From Acidimicrobiia bacterium (GTDB taxonomy: Bacteria; Actinomycetota; Acidimicrobiia; Acidimicrobiales; Bin134), in assembly GCA_022827405.1 (NCBI GenBank), contig JAJDTA010000049.1, positions 1-45,070 of the forward strand: a stretch of DNA of 45,070 nucleotides, written 5' to 3'. The position numbers and the translations under genes are program-made. Below the pieces are notes generated by a model, which was not told the DNA's origin, did not search any database, and saw only the letters and a program-made list of their open reading frames with translations. This document shows, in pieces, positions 1 to 8,589 of the stretch (position 1 is the stretch's first letter; each line of letters opens with the position of its first letter).

Positions 1-78
1 GCCCCCTGACCCGCAGCTCCCACCACGCCCAAGAGGCCCACGCTCAGGCGTTGGCTTCTCCCGCCGGGACTGTCAGAG

Positions 79-84
79 TAGGTT
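79..84 (+). promoter_or_regulatory. -10 box TAGGTT of the Xaa-Pro peptidase gene
   Basis: TAGGTT lies 7 nt before the ATG at 92, with no Shine-Dalgarno sequence between them. This suggests a leaderless or near-leaderless transcript and favours the ATG at 92 over the in-frame TTG at 83, which overlaps the box. No convincing -35 hexamer is visible. Confidence 0.45.
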
Positions 85-91
85 GACCTCG

Positions 92-1198
92 ATGTTCAGT
101 CAGCGAATCGACCGTGTGCGGGGCCTCATGGCCGAACAACAGGTGGACGTCCTGTTGCTGTCGGTGGGGGCAGATCTGCCCTACTTCTGCGGCTACGAGG
201 CCATGCCTATGGAGCGGCTGACCATGCTGGTGGTGCCCCGCGACGGCGATGCCCGGCTGATCGTCCCCCGGCTGGAGGCCCCCCGGGTGGTGGAGCGGCC
301 CGATGTGTTCAAAGTCGTAGCGTGGGATGAGACCGAAGACCCCATCGAACTAGCCCGCTCGCTCATCGGGCCGGCATCGGTGGCGGCCATCGGCGACCAT
401 ACCTGGGCCGGGTTCCTGGTAGATCTGATGAGGGTGCTGCCATCGGTGGAGTTCCGCCGGGCATCGGAGCTGACCAGTCCGATTCGACAGGTCAAAGATG
501 CCGCCGAGGTTGAGTCGCTGCGGGCCGCGGCCGCCGCCGCCGACCGGGTTGCGGTCGACCTCCGATCAGGGAACATTGAGCTGGTCGGCAAGACCGAGGC
601 CGAGTTATCGGCTGAGCTCGGTCGTCGACTGCTGGCCGAGGGTCATCAACGGGTGAACTTCGCCATCGTGGCTGCGGGGGAGAACGCGGCCAGCCCCCAC
701 CACGAGGCCGGGGAGCGGGTGATCAAACCGGGCGAGGTCGTGCTGTGTGACATCGGGGGGACGATGATGGATGCCGACGGAGTGGGCTATTGCTCCGACA
801 TCACCCGGTGTGTGCATTTGGGCGAACCGCCTGCTGATCTGGTCGAGGCCTACGACGTGCTCTTCGAGGCGCAAGCGGCTCAAGTAGCTGCTGCGGTGGT
901 TGGAAACAGCTGTGAGTCGGTCGACCGGGTGGGGAGGGGCATGATCGCCGAAGCCGGGTTCGGCGACAACTTCGTCCACCGCACCGGCCACGGCATCGGT
1001 ACCGAGGCCCACGAAGACCCCTACATCGTGGAGGGGAACACCCAGGAATTGCGTCCTGGCCACGCCTTCTCCATTGAGCCTGGCATCTATGTCCCGGGTC
1101 GATGGGGTCTGCGCCTGGAGGACATCGTGGTGGCCGCTACCGACGGCCCCGACAACCTGACCACCACCGATCACCGCCTGGCCGTAATCGACGCGTGA
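92..1198 (+). CDS. Xaa-Pro peptidase, M24 family
   Basis: Cytosolic metallopeptidase of the PepQ/PepP type, which removes an N-terminal residue before proline or splits Xaa-Pro dipeptides. Residues 1-130 form the creatinase-like N-terminal domain, and the rest is the pita-bread catalytic domain. Metal ligands are visible in order: DIGG and SDITRC (two Asp), GHGIG with the following HED (His), EPGIY (Glu) and LEDIVV (Glu). At 368 aa it is normal for the family. The ATG at 92 is preferred to the TTG at 83 because a TANNNT box sits just upstream. The stop overlaps the next gene's GTG by 4 bp, so the two are probably translated together. Whether it prefers dipeptides or longer peptides cannot be read from the sequence. 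Confidence 0.88.
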   Translation: MFSQRIDRVRGLMAEQQVDVLLLSVGADLPYFCGYEAMPMERLTMLVVPRDGDARLIVPRLEAPRVVERPDVFKVVAWDETEDPIELARSLIGPASVAAIGDHTWAGFLVDLMRVLPSVEFRRASELTSPIRQVKDAAEVESLRAAAAAADRVAVDLRSGNIELVGKTEAELSAELGRRLLAEGHQRVNFAIVAAGENAASPHHEAGERVIKPGEVVLCDIGGTMMDADGVGYCSDITRCVHLGEPPADLVEAYDVLFEAQAAQVAAAVVGNSCESVDRVGRGMIAEAGFGDNFVHRTGHGIGTEAHEDPYIVEGNTQELRPGHAFSIEPGIYVPGRWGLRLEDIVVAATDGPDNLTTTDHRLAVIDA

Positions 1199-2052
1199 TC
1201 GAGCTTCAGCCGGCCACGCTCCTGCTGCAACTGGCTGTCGGCGGACTGGCGTTTACCTGGCTCACCACCCGCCGGCGGGAGGCTGGGCTGGGTTACGGGT
1301 GGCTGATGCGCAGCACCTTCGGACTCGTGGCCGCCGGAGGAGCTTGGTTGGGATTTGCCACCGATCCGTTGGCACTGAGGGACTGGACCGCGGTAGCGAC
1401 CGCGGCGGCTGCTGGCCTGGCTTTGTCGGTGTCAGTCATCCGGCGCAAGGCGGGAGTGAGTGGCCAGCGGGAGAAGGTCGAGCAGCGCAGCGCTGAAGTC
1501 GCGGCCATGACGGGGATCGACCGGGCCGAGCAGCGGTTCGACCGAACCCAGCCTGAGTTTCCCCCGGTGCTGGATTTAATTGCGCCGGCGGTCGGACTAA
1601 TAGGGGTGGTAGCCGGTGGACTCGATGCGGGCGACCCGGCCGCGCTGGCGGTGGCCCGGACCGTAATCGGGGCGTTCTTCTTGGGAGCGGTCACCGACGC
1701 CATGCTCTTGGGCCACTGGTACCTCGTACAGCCCGGTCTCGCCCGAGGGTTGCTGTTGGAGCTTGTCCGCTGGACCGGGCTGTTGTGGCTGCCCGAGCTG
1801 GTAGTGATGCTGTGGCCCACCGGTATGGCGTCGGTGCTCAGCGGGAGTATCGACGACGGATACAACGGGCTGTTGGGCTGGTTCTGGGTAGCGTGCGTGG
1901 TGACGACCGCGGGACTGGTGATCTTGGCGCGAGCCGCGCTGAAGGAGCGGTTCTATTCGGCGGTGATGGCGGCAACCGGGTTGCTGTATCTGGGGATTCT
2001 GACGGGATTTGGGATGGACCTAGTGGCTCGGGTGTTGCTGGATACCACTTAG
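1195..2052 (+). CDS. Polytopic membrane protein of unknown function
   Basis: About 285 aa with roughly eight hydrophobic segments: two near the N-terminus, then a charged stretch at about residues 85-120 rich in Arg, Lys, Glu and Gln, then five or six more. Start is taken as GTG 1195, which overlaps the preceding stop (GTGA); the frame is open further upstream, but only inside the peptidase gene. A conserved-looking motif GHWYLVQPGL sits between two membrane segments. I do not recognise a named family. Coupling to the peptidase suggests co-expression but not a function. It ends convergently with metH, overlapping it by 4 bp. Confidence 0.7.
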   Translation: MIELQPATLLLQLAVGGLAFTWLTTRRREAGLGYGWLMRSTFGLVAAGGAWLGFATDPLALRDWTAVATAAAAGLALSVSVIRRKAGVSGQREKVEQRSAEVAAMTGIDRAEQRFDRTQPEFPPVLDLIAPAVGLIGVVAGGLDAGDPAALAVARTVIGAFFLGAVTDAMLLGHWYLVQPGLARGLLLELVRWTGLLWLPELVVMLWPTGMASVLSGSIDDGYNGLLGWFWVACVVTTAGLVILARAALKERFYSAVMAATGLLYLGILTGFGMDLVARVLLDTT

Positions 2053-5000
2053 CGGGCCACGAAGTACTTCGCTTGGGGGTGGTGGCAGATGAGGGCGGAG
2101 GTGGTTTGCTCGGGCTGGTATTGGTAGCTGGTCTCCTCACCGACTTGGATGCCGATGCGCTCGGCCTCAAGAAGCTCAGCCACGGTGAGGTTGTCTTCGA
2201 GGTCGGGGCAGGCGGGGTAGCCCCAGGAGTAGCGGCCGCCCCGGTATTGCTGGCGGAACAGTCCAATGAGGGTGGGGCCGTCCTCGTCCACGAAGCCCCA
2301 TTCGGTGCGGATGCGGTGATGCCAGTGCTCGGCCAACGCCTCGGCCATCTCCACTCCGAGGCCGTGCAGCAGCAAATAGTCCTGATAGCGGTTATCGGCG
2401 AACAGTTTGGCGGCGGCTTTGGACACCTCGGCTCCCATGGTCACGATATGGAAGGCGGCGTAGTCCACCTCATCGCCGTCGGCAGGCCGGAAGAAGTCGG
2501 CGATGCACAAGTACGGGTCTTTGGGCTGGCGGGGATACCGGAAGCGGCAGACCTCGGCGGTTCGATTGGGGCTGTCCCACACCACCAGGTCGTTGCCGCT
2601 CCCGTTGACCGGGAAGTACCCGTACACCACTTGGGGCACCAGCAGGCCCTGGGCAGTGGCCGAGGTGAGCTGCTCGCGCATAGTGGGGCGGATGCGCTCT
2701 TTGAAGGCAGCGTCGTCCTCGCCGTCGACGGGGCGGAATTGCCATTGGTTGCGGAACAGGGCGGTCTCGTTCACGTACTCGGCAATGTCGGCCACTGGGA
2801 TGCCCTTGACCACTCGAGAACCAGTGAATGGAGGCTCGAACACCGGGTTGTCGACAGCCACCGAGGGGGCCCGTTCGGGCAGGTCCTCGCCTGCGGCGCC
2901 TGCCGCGTCGCGGCGAGGACGGCGGGGCAGGTCGCGGCCCCCGGGGCGGCGACCGAACTCGGGATCGTCAACTCCGGTACGGCGCAGTTCTCCCAGTCGG
3001 TCCATAACCGCCAGGCCCTCGAAGGCGTCCTTGCCGTAGAACACCCGGCCCTGGTAGGTCTCCCGCATGTCGCGTTCCACATAGGTGCGGGTCAGGGCTG
3101 CCCCCCCGAGCAGCACCGGGAGGTGGTGGAGGTCTCGGGTGTTCAACTCCTCCAGGTTGTCCCGCATGATCAGGGTGCTCTTCACCAGCAGCCCGCTCAT
3201 GCCGATGGCGTGGGCATCCACCTCCAGAGCCCGGTCGATCATCTCGGCGATCGACACCTTGATGCCCAGGTTGTGAACGTCGTAGCCGTTGTTGGTCAAG
3301 ATGATGTCCACCAGGTTCTTGCCGATGTCGTGGACGTCGCCCTTTACGGTGGCCAGCACAATCCGGCCCTTGCCTCCGGTGTCGTCGGCCTTCTCCATGT
3401 GGGGCTCCAGATACGAAACCGCGGTCTTCATGGTCTCGGCCGACTGGAGCACGAACGGAAGCTGCATCTCACCAGAGGCGAACAGCTCGCCCACCACCTT
3501 CATCCCCGCCAGCAGCGTGTTGTTGACGATGTCCAGCGCCGGGGTACTGGCCAGCGCCTCGTCCAGATCGGTCTCCAGCCCATCTCGCTCGCCGTCGATG
3601 ATGCGCCGTTCCAGGCGCTGTTCCACTGGCCACCCGGAGCGGTCCTCTTTCACAGCCGCAGTGGCGGTCACGTTCTCGAACGCGGCCAGGAGCTCGGTCA
3701 GCGGGTCGTAGTCGTCCCGGCCCTCTGAGGCGAGGCCGTCCGGCCCCCGGCGGTCGTAGATCAAATCCAGGCACACGTCGCGGTGGTGGGGATCGATCCG
3801 GTTCAGCGGGATGATCCGTCCGGCGTGAACGATGGCAGAGTCGAGACCGGCCTCCAGGCACTCGTGCAAGAACATGGAATTGAGCACGTGGCGGGCGGCG
3901 GGCTTCAGCCCGAACGACACATTGGACACTCCCAGCGTGGTGTAGGCCCCCGGCAGCTCGGCCTTGATGCGTCGGATGGCCTCGATGGTGGCCAGTCCGT
4001 CTTTGCGCAGGTCGTCGTCGCCGGTCGAGAGCGGGAAGGTCAGGGCATCGAATATCAGATCGGACGGCGCCAGCCCGTAGCGTTCTGTGGCCAGGCGATA
4101 GAGGCGATGGGCCACCCGCATCTTCCACTCCAGGTCGCGGGCCTGGCCCTCCTCGTCGATGAGCAGGCACACCACCGCGGCGCCGAACTCCCGGGCCAGC
4201 GACAGCACCCGGTCGAGGCGCGACCCCTCGGCCTCGCCGTCTTCCAAATTGGCCGAGTTGAGCACCGCCCGACCGCCGATCCACTCCAGCCCCGCCTGCA
4301 TAACGTCGGGCTCGGTGGAGTCGAGCACCAGGGGGGCGGCCACTCCGGTGGCGAACCGTCGGGCGAGTTCGTCCATGTCGGCAGTGCCGTCGCGGCCCAC
4401 ATAGTCCACGCATAGGTCCAGCAGGTGCGCGCCCTCGCTCACCTGGTCGCGGGCGATCTGGAGGCAGCCGTCCCAGTCGCCCTCCAGCATGGCGTCGCGG
4501 AACTTGCGCGACCCGTTGGCGTTGGTGCGCTCGCCCACAATGAGAAACGACGTGTCTTGGGCGAATGGCACCGCGGTGTAGATGGAGGTGGCCGCAGGGG
4601 GAAGCTGGCCGAGTCGGGGGCCGGGCACGAGATCGGCACAGCGGTCGATCACCGCCTGGAGGTGCTCGGTGGCGGTGCCGCAGCACCCGCCAATCACCGA
4701 CACCCCCAGCTCGGTCACATAGCGGGCCAGGTAGTCGGCTAATTCGTCAGGCCCCACGTCGTAATGCATGCAACCATCCACCACCTGGGGGAGTCCGGCG
4801 TTGGGAATGCAGGCCACCGGCACCGGAGACTGCTCCGAGAGAACCCGCAAGTGCTCACCCATCTCAGCTGGACCGGTGGCGCAGTTCAGTCCGAACACAG
4901 CCGGACCCAGGGGGGCCAGCGCGGCCAGCGCGGCACCGATCTCGGTGCCAGGCAGCATTCGCCCGGTCATCTCAATGGTTACCTGCACTTGCAGCGGCAC

Positions 5001-5552
5001 CTCTTGGCCCACGGCAGCCATGGCCCGACGGCATCCGTTGATGGCCGCCTTGGCCCCCAGGAGGTCGTATTGGGTCTCGATCATCAGGAGATCGACGCCG
5101 CCATCCAGCAGGCCCCTGGCCTGGACTTCGAAGGCGTCGCGCAGCTCGGCGTAGCGGATCTGGCCCAGCGAGGCCAGCTTGGTGCCCGGTCCCACCGAAC
5201 CGGCCACCCACCGGGGCTGTCCGCCAGTTGCGTAGCCCTGGGCCACCTCTTTGGCGATGCGGGCTGCGGCCAGGTTGATCTCATAGGCCTGATCGGCGAT
5301 GCCGTACTCGGCTAAGGGCACGGCAAAGGCCCCGAAGGTGGCGGTTTCCACCGCGTCCACCCCGATGCCCAGATAGAGGTCGTGCATTTCAGCGATGAGG
5401 TCGGGCCGAGTCAAACACAAGAGCTCGTTGCAGCCTTCCAAGTCGGGGCCGCCAAAATCGTCGGCACTCAGCGGCTGCTCTTGCACATAGGTTCCGAAGG
5501 CACCGTCGTAGATGAGGACGCGCTCGCGTGCCTCCTCCGAATACGAAACCAT
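2049..5552 (-). CDS. metH: Cobalamin-dependent methionine synthase
   Basis: Transfers a methyl group from methyltetrahydrofolate through cobalamin to homocysteine. All four modules of the family are present in 1167 aa. The homocysteine-binding barrel (about 1-320) has the zinc cysteines in FGLNC and GGCCG (near 288). The pterin-binding barrel (about 335-610) contains VGERTNANGS. The cobalamin cap and Rossmann module (about 640-870) has DVHDIGKN near 739, including the lower-ligand His. The C-terminal reactivation domain has RYSWGYPACPDL. A low-complexity Arg/Gly/Pro linker precedes that last domain. The start is placed at the ATG just before VSYSEEARERVLIYDGAFG, because TAGCCT lies 8 nt upstream. 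The gap to the divergent pepA is 82 bp, too short for a cobalamin riboswitch. Confidence 0.95.
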   Translation of the reverse strand: MVSYSEEARERVLIYDGAFGTYVQEQPLSADDFGGPDLEGCNELLCLTRPDLIAEMHDLYLGIGVDAVETATFGAFAVPLAEYGIADQAYEINLAAARIAKEVAQGYATGGQPRWVAGSVGPGTKLASLGQIRYAELRDAFEVQARGLLDGGVDLLMIETQYDLLGAKAAINGCRRAMAAVGQEVPLQVQVTIEMTGRMLPGTEIGAALAALAPLGPAVFGLNCATGPAEMGEHLRVLSEQSPVPVACIPNAGLPQVVDGCMHYDVGPDELADYLARYVTELGVSVIGGCCGTATEHLQAVIDRCADLVPGPRLGQLPPAATSIYTAVPFAQDTSFLIVGERTNANGSRKFRDAMLEGDWDGCLQIARDQVSEGAHLLDLCVDYVGRDGTADMDELARRFATGVAAPLVLDSTEPDVMQAGLEWIGGRAVLNSANLEDGEAEGSRLDRVLSLAREFGAAVVCLLIDEEGQARDLEWKMRVAHRLYRLATERYGLAPSDLIFDALTFPLSTGDDDLRKDGLATIEAIRRIKAELPGAYTTLGVSNVSFGLKPAARHVLNSMFLHECLEAGLDSAIVHAGRIIPLNRIDPHHRDVCLDLIYDRRGPDGLASEGRDDYDPLTELLAAFENVTATAAVKEDRSGWPVEQRLERRIIDGERDGLETDLDEALASTPALDIVNNTLLAGMKVVGELFASGEMQLPFVLQSAETMKTAVSYLEPHMEKADDTGGKGRIVLATVKGDVHDIGKNLVDIILTNNGYDVHNLGIKVSIAEMIDRALEVDAHAIGMSGLLVKSTLIMRDNLEELNTRDLHHLPVLLGGAALTRTYVERDMRETYQGRVFYGKDAFEGLAVMDRLGELRRTGVDDPEFGRRPGGRDLPRRPRRDAAGAAGEDLPERAPSVAVDNPVFEPPFTGSRVVKGIPVADIAEYVNETALFRNQWQFRPVDGEDDAAFKERIRPTMREQLTSATAQGLLVPQVVYGYFPVNGSGNDLVVWDSPNRTAEVCRFRYPRQPKDPYLCIADFFRPADGDEVDYAAFHIVTMGAEVSKAAAKLFADNRYQDYLLLHGLGVEMAEALAEHWHHRIRTEWGFVDEDGPTLIGLFRQQYRGGRYSWGYPACPDLEDNLTVAELLEAERIGIQVGEETSYQYQPEQTTSALICHHPQAKYFVAR

Positions 5553-5560
5553 GAGAAGCG

Positions 5561-5566
5561 AGGCTA
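5561..5566 (-). promoter_or_regulatory. -10 box TAGCCT of metH
   Basis: On the minus strand TAGCCT stands 8 nt before the metH ATG, and no Shine-Dalgarno sequence intervenes. The pattern matches other genes in this window and suggests a leaderless message. Confidence 0.4.
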
Positions 5567-5634
5567 CCTGGCATAGGGCCGAGAATTGCTGCCAGATAAC
5601 ATCGCTGGCGCTTGAATCAATCCGAGGAGACCTG

Positions 5635-7104
5635 GTGATCGCGTTTCGAACCGGCAGAAAAATCCCGGCCAGCGCCGAGCTGCACGCAGTGGGGGTGTGC
5701 TCAGGGGGCGACGGCCAGCGGCCCGACGAGTTGGACTGGGAGGTGCTCGACAGTCGGGGATTCGAGGCCAATCCTGGTCAGGTGGAGATCGTGTCGGGAC
5801 AAGACCGCCCGATTGCGGCGGTCGGGCTGGGACCGTCCGACAAGGTCACCGCCGCGGTGATCCGTCGGGTGGCGGCCTCGCTGGCCCGGTCGGCCAAGCG
5901 GATGAAGCGCATCGCGGTGTCGGTGCTCGACGCCGTGCCCGACAGCGTCGACCGCGCCGAGGCGCTGCGGGCCCTGGCCGAGGGCATGACGCTGGGGGCC
6001 TACTCCTACGGCGACTTCAAGTCGGAGCATAAGCCCAACAAGCTGGAGAACGTGCATGTGATCGGCCCAGGGGGCCGGGCGGTGACCGAGGCGCTGGAAC
6101 AAGGCCAGCGGGTGGCCGAGGCGGTGTGCTTTGTGCGCGACCTGGTGAATGAGCCCGGTGGATCGCTCACCCCCATCCGGTTCGCCGAGTTGGCCGAGGA
6201 GATGGCCGAGCGGGAGGGCTTGGAAATCACCGTTCTCGACCTGGATACCATTCGCGAGGCCGAACTAGGCGGCCTCCTGGGAGTGAACCGGGGGTCGGAG
6301 CAGCCGCCGCGGTTTGTGGAAGTGTCGTATGCCCCCGACCCGGAGGCCGAGTGCCGGGGGTCGGTGGCGCTGGTGGGCAAGGGCATCACCTTCGACTCCG
6401 GTGGCCTGTCGATCAAGACCGGCACCGGGATGATGACCATGAAGTGCGATATGAGTGGGGGAGCGGCGGTTCTGGGCGTGATGGCCGCCATCGCTGCGGT
6501 GGCCCCTCCGGTGAAGGTCACCGGCTATGTGCCGATGACCGACAACATGCTGGGGGGCGACGCCACCCGGCCCGGCGATGTTCTCACCATGGCCAACGGC
6601 AAGACGGTGGAGGTGCTCAACACCGATGCTGAGGGCCGCCTGGTGCTGGCCGACGCCTTGTCGCTGGCCTGTCGGGCCGAGCCCGACGCCATTGTGGATC
6701 TGGCCACCCTTACCGGGGCGTGCATGGTGGCGCTGGGTCCCAAGGTGGCCGGCCTTATGGGCAACAACGAGGCATGGGTCGACCAGCTGGCTGACGCCGC
6801 TGAGCGCACCGGCGAACGGGTGTGGCGGCTCCCGCTGCCCGACGACTACAAGGCCCAGCTCGACTCGCCGGTGGCCGACATGAAGAATATCGGCGGTCCC
6901 CACGGCGGAGCGCTCACCGCCGGGCTGTTCTTGTCCAACTTCGTGGAGGAGGGCATCCCCTGGGCCCACCTAGACATCGCCGGCCCCGCCTTCACCGACG
7001 CCGAAGACAGCGAGACCAGCAAAGGCGGCACCGGCTTCGGCGTGCGAATGCTCCTCGACGCCCTCGTCAACTTCGAACCCCCTACGGCTCCCGAGGACGA
7101 CTGA
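5635..7104 (+). CDS. pepA: Leucyl aminopeptidase, M17 family
   Basis: Cytosolic di-metal exopeptidase that removes N-terminal residues from peptides. The N-terminal macro-like domain covers about residues 1-170 and the catalytic domain the rest of the 489 aa. Visible active-site motifs are VGKGITFDSGGLSIK (near 245-260), MKCDMSGGAAV and the family signature NTDAEGRLVLADAL (near 328). Start is GTG 5635, preceded by a strong GAGGAG Shine-Dalgarno sequence at 7-nt spacing; longer in-frame starts run into metH. It is divergent from metH. The chemistry is well supported; the physiological substrate is not. Confidence 0.93.
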   Translation: MIAFRTGRKIPASAELHAVGVCSGGDGQRPDELDWEVLDSRGFEANPGQVEIVSGQDRPIAAVGLGPSDKVTAAVIRRVAASLARSAKRMKRIAVSVLDAVPDSVDRAEALRALAEGMTLGAYSYGDFKSEHKPNKLENVHVIGPGGRAVTEALEQGQRVAEAVCFVRDLVNEPGGSLTPIRFAELAEEMAEREGLEITVLDLDTIREAELGGLLGVNRGSEQPPRFVEVSYAPDPEAECRGSVALVGKGITFDSGGLSIKTGTGMMTMKCDMSGGAAVLGVMAAIAAVAPPVKVTGYVPMTDNMLGGDATRPGDVLTMANGKTVEVLNTDAEGRLVLADALSLACRAEPDAIVDLATLTGACMVALGPKVAGLMGNNEAWVDQLADAAERTGERVWRLPLPDDYKAQLDSPVADMKNIGGPHGGALTAGLFLSNFVEEGIPWAHLDIAGPAFTDAEDSETSKGGTGFGVRMLLDALVNFEPPTAPEDD

Positions 7105-7129
7105 GTCAGGTGCCCTAGCGCTGAAAGGT

Positions 7130-7855
7130 CTACGAGGGCTCGAAGCGGGCGCGCAGGGAGGCGAGCTCGGCCTCGGCGGCATTGGCCCGGACCTCGGCGG
7201 CTTTGGCGCGGGCCTCGGCAGAGTTGGCCCGGGCGGCTTCGTCTTCGTGGTCTCGCAGCCACATGCCGGTGGCGGGGTGGTAGAGGCGGAGTTTGGGAGG
7301 CGCCCAGCACAGGTCGAGGCCCAGGGCATCGCTGTGGCCTCTGAGCTGGACTCCGTTGCTGCTGGGCGACTCGGCGGTGACGGCGATGGGTTCCCAACGG
7401 CCCATCCGCCAGCGTTCGCCAGCCAACGGGGTGCCGAGGAGTTCACCGCCCGTGGGGTCAAGCCGCCAATACTCGGCGACGCCGAGGGCGGCGAATGTGG
7501 CGGGCTTTTCGTGCAGGTCTCTCTTGTGGGTGGTGGGTGAGGCGATCTCCAGCGCGAACGCCGGAACGGCGCCGGCCTCCCAAACCTTGTAAGTGCCTTT
7601 GTTCTCGACGGCGGCGGTGTAGACGCCGAACGCGACCGCCACATCGGGGGCTACGACGACCCGTGGGTCGCCCTGTTGGTAGTAAATGTTGATGTCGCTA
7701 CACACCCACGCGTCGGGGTGGTGTTCGGCCAGCCAACCCCGCAAAGCCACGACCAGCTCCATGCGGCGGCGGGTTTGCATGTCGCCTTCGGGCACCCGCG
7801 GTCCTTCCGGATAGCAGACCTCGGCTCCCGGTTGGCGGGCCGCCAACATGCTCAC
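7130..7855 (-). CDS. Uma2 family (DUF820) restriction-endonuclease-fold protein
   Basis: 241 aa. The core (about 25-190) carries the Uma2 pattern: RRMELVVALRGWL, PDVAVAF and FALEIASPTTHKRDLHEK, which supply the Asp, Glu and Lys residues of a PD-(D/E)XK-like nuclease fold. The last about 35 residues are an Ala/Arg/Glu-rich heptad repeat (RANSAEA, RAKAAEV, RANAAEA), a predicted coiled coil often seen at the end of these proteins. The family is abundant in cyanobacteria and actinobacteria and its role is unproven. An AT-rich promoter region lies upstream. It converges on pepA. Confidence 0.8.
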   Translation of the reverse strand: MSMLAARQPGAEVCYPEGPRVPEGDMQTRRRMELVVALRGWLAEHHPDAWVCSDINIYYQQGDPRVVVAPDVAVAFGVYTAAVENKGTYKVWEAGAVPAFALEIASPTTHKRDLHEKPATFAALGVAEYWRLDPTGGELLGTPLAGERWRMGRWEPIAVTAESPSSNGVQLRGHSDALGLDLCWAPPKLRLYHPATGMWLRDHEDEAARANSAEARAKAAEVRANAAEAELASLRARFEPS

Positions 7856-8051
7856 CGGAGCGACTTTCTGAACACGTCGCCCACACTACTTCCTACCTGT
7901 TAGACGTACAACCAAATATGTATGAAATGATATATAATACATGCACAATCGACGCCACCATAGGCAACGGCTGGCTCTTGTCGCCCAAGCAGCCCCTGCC
8001 ACCGGCACAAGCGCTTCGACCTGGCGTCGGGTCGACTTGGTTTTGGTGAAT
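7856..8051. other. AT-rich intergenic region with promoter-like sequence
   Basis: About 195 bp without a gene. Positions 7905-7950 are strongly AT-rich in a GC-rich genome and contain a perfect TATAAT at 7933-7938 on the plus strand, without a good -35. On the minus strand TAGTGT lies 7 nt before a GTG that opens a 7-codon frame ending just before the Uma2 start. The 11-mer at 7939-7949 (ACATGCACAAT) occurs again, inverted, at 10289-10299. I see no RNA gene here. Confidence 0.4.
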
Positions 8052-8549
8052 TCAACTGAGAGCAGGGCGGCTGAGCCAGGTGAACACTCCGTAGGCTCCT
8101 CCTGCTACGACGACGGCGAAGGGGGCTAGTAGCCACTTTTGGGTGTCGAAGAGTTGGTCGATGGCCTCGACTGGCCAGGAGGCGGCTGCCAGTCCGGCCA
8201 CCACGGCCAGGATGTTCACGATCACATGGCGCCGGGAGGCGGGCATTTCGATCCGGCCGAAGCAACCGCAGGGCTCCTCGGATCCTGAGCGCACCATGGC
8301 GGCGGCGACTACCGCGAACCCGGCGTACAGCGCGACCAGGGCGGTGGCGGGGACTATGCCTCCCAGGATGAAGGCACTTACCGCCACCACCAGCTCTACT
8401 AGTCCCAGGAACCGCACGGCCCATGGGTTGTGGTAGAGCTGGAGTCGGGCCAGCGCGGCCGATGCCGGCTCAGGGGTGACTGCCTTGGATGCACCTGCCG
8501 CGCCCAGGAGGACCGCGGCCATCAGATAGACCGCGGCCACGTACTCCAT
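8052..8549 (-). CDS. MauE/DoxX-like membrane protein
   Basis: 165 aa with four to five hydrophobic segments. The motif EEPCGCFGRIEM near residue 92 lies in a loop between membrane helices. It is the hallmark of MauE-type proteins, which belong to the same superfamily as DoxX and are linked to disulfide formation in exported proteins. The two cysteines of CGC could be redox active. No mau gene cluster is nearby, so a methylamine dehydrogenase role is unlikely. It follows the DUF1214 gene on the same strand, 40 bp downstream, probably in one transcript. Confidence 0.65.
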   Translation of the reverse strand: MEYVAAVYLMAAVLLGAAGASKAVTPEPASAALARLQLYHNPWAVRFLGLVELVVAVSAFILGGIVPATALVALYAGFAVVAAAMVRSGSEEPCGCFGRIEMPASRRHVIVNILAVVAGLAAASWPVEAIDQLFDTQKWLLAPFAVVVAGGAYGVFTWLSRPALS

Positions 8550-8589
8550 GGGCTATCTGATCTCCGCGGGTTGAGGCATCTCCAGCGAG

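Noticed and set aside
1-86. Frame from position 3 ending in TGA at 84-86, possible end of an upstream gene
   Set aside because: Only 27 codons are visible and the translation matches no family I know.
1785-3728. 647-codon open frame on the plus strand
   Set aside because: It is antisense to metH; long mirror frames are common in GC-rich genes, and the translation has no recognisable domain.
5553-5634. Cobalamin or SAM riboswitch before metH
   Set aside because: The gap to the divergent pepA is 82 bp, and a -10 box sits 8 nt from the metH start; there is no room for a leader.
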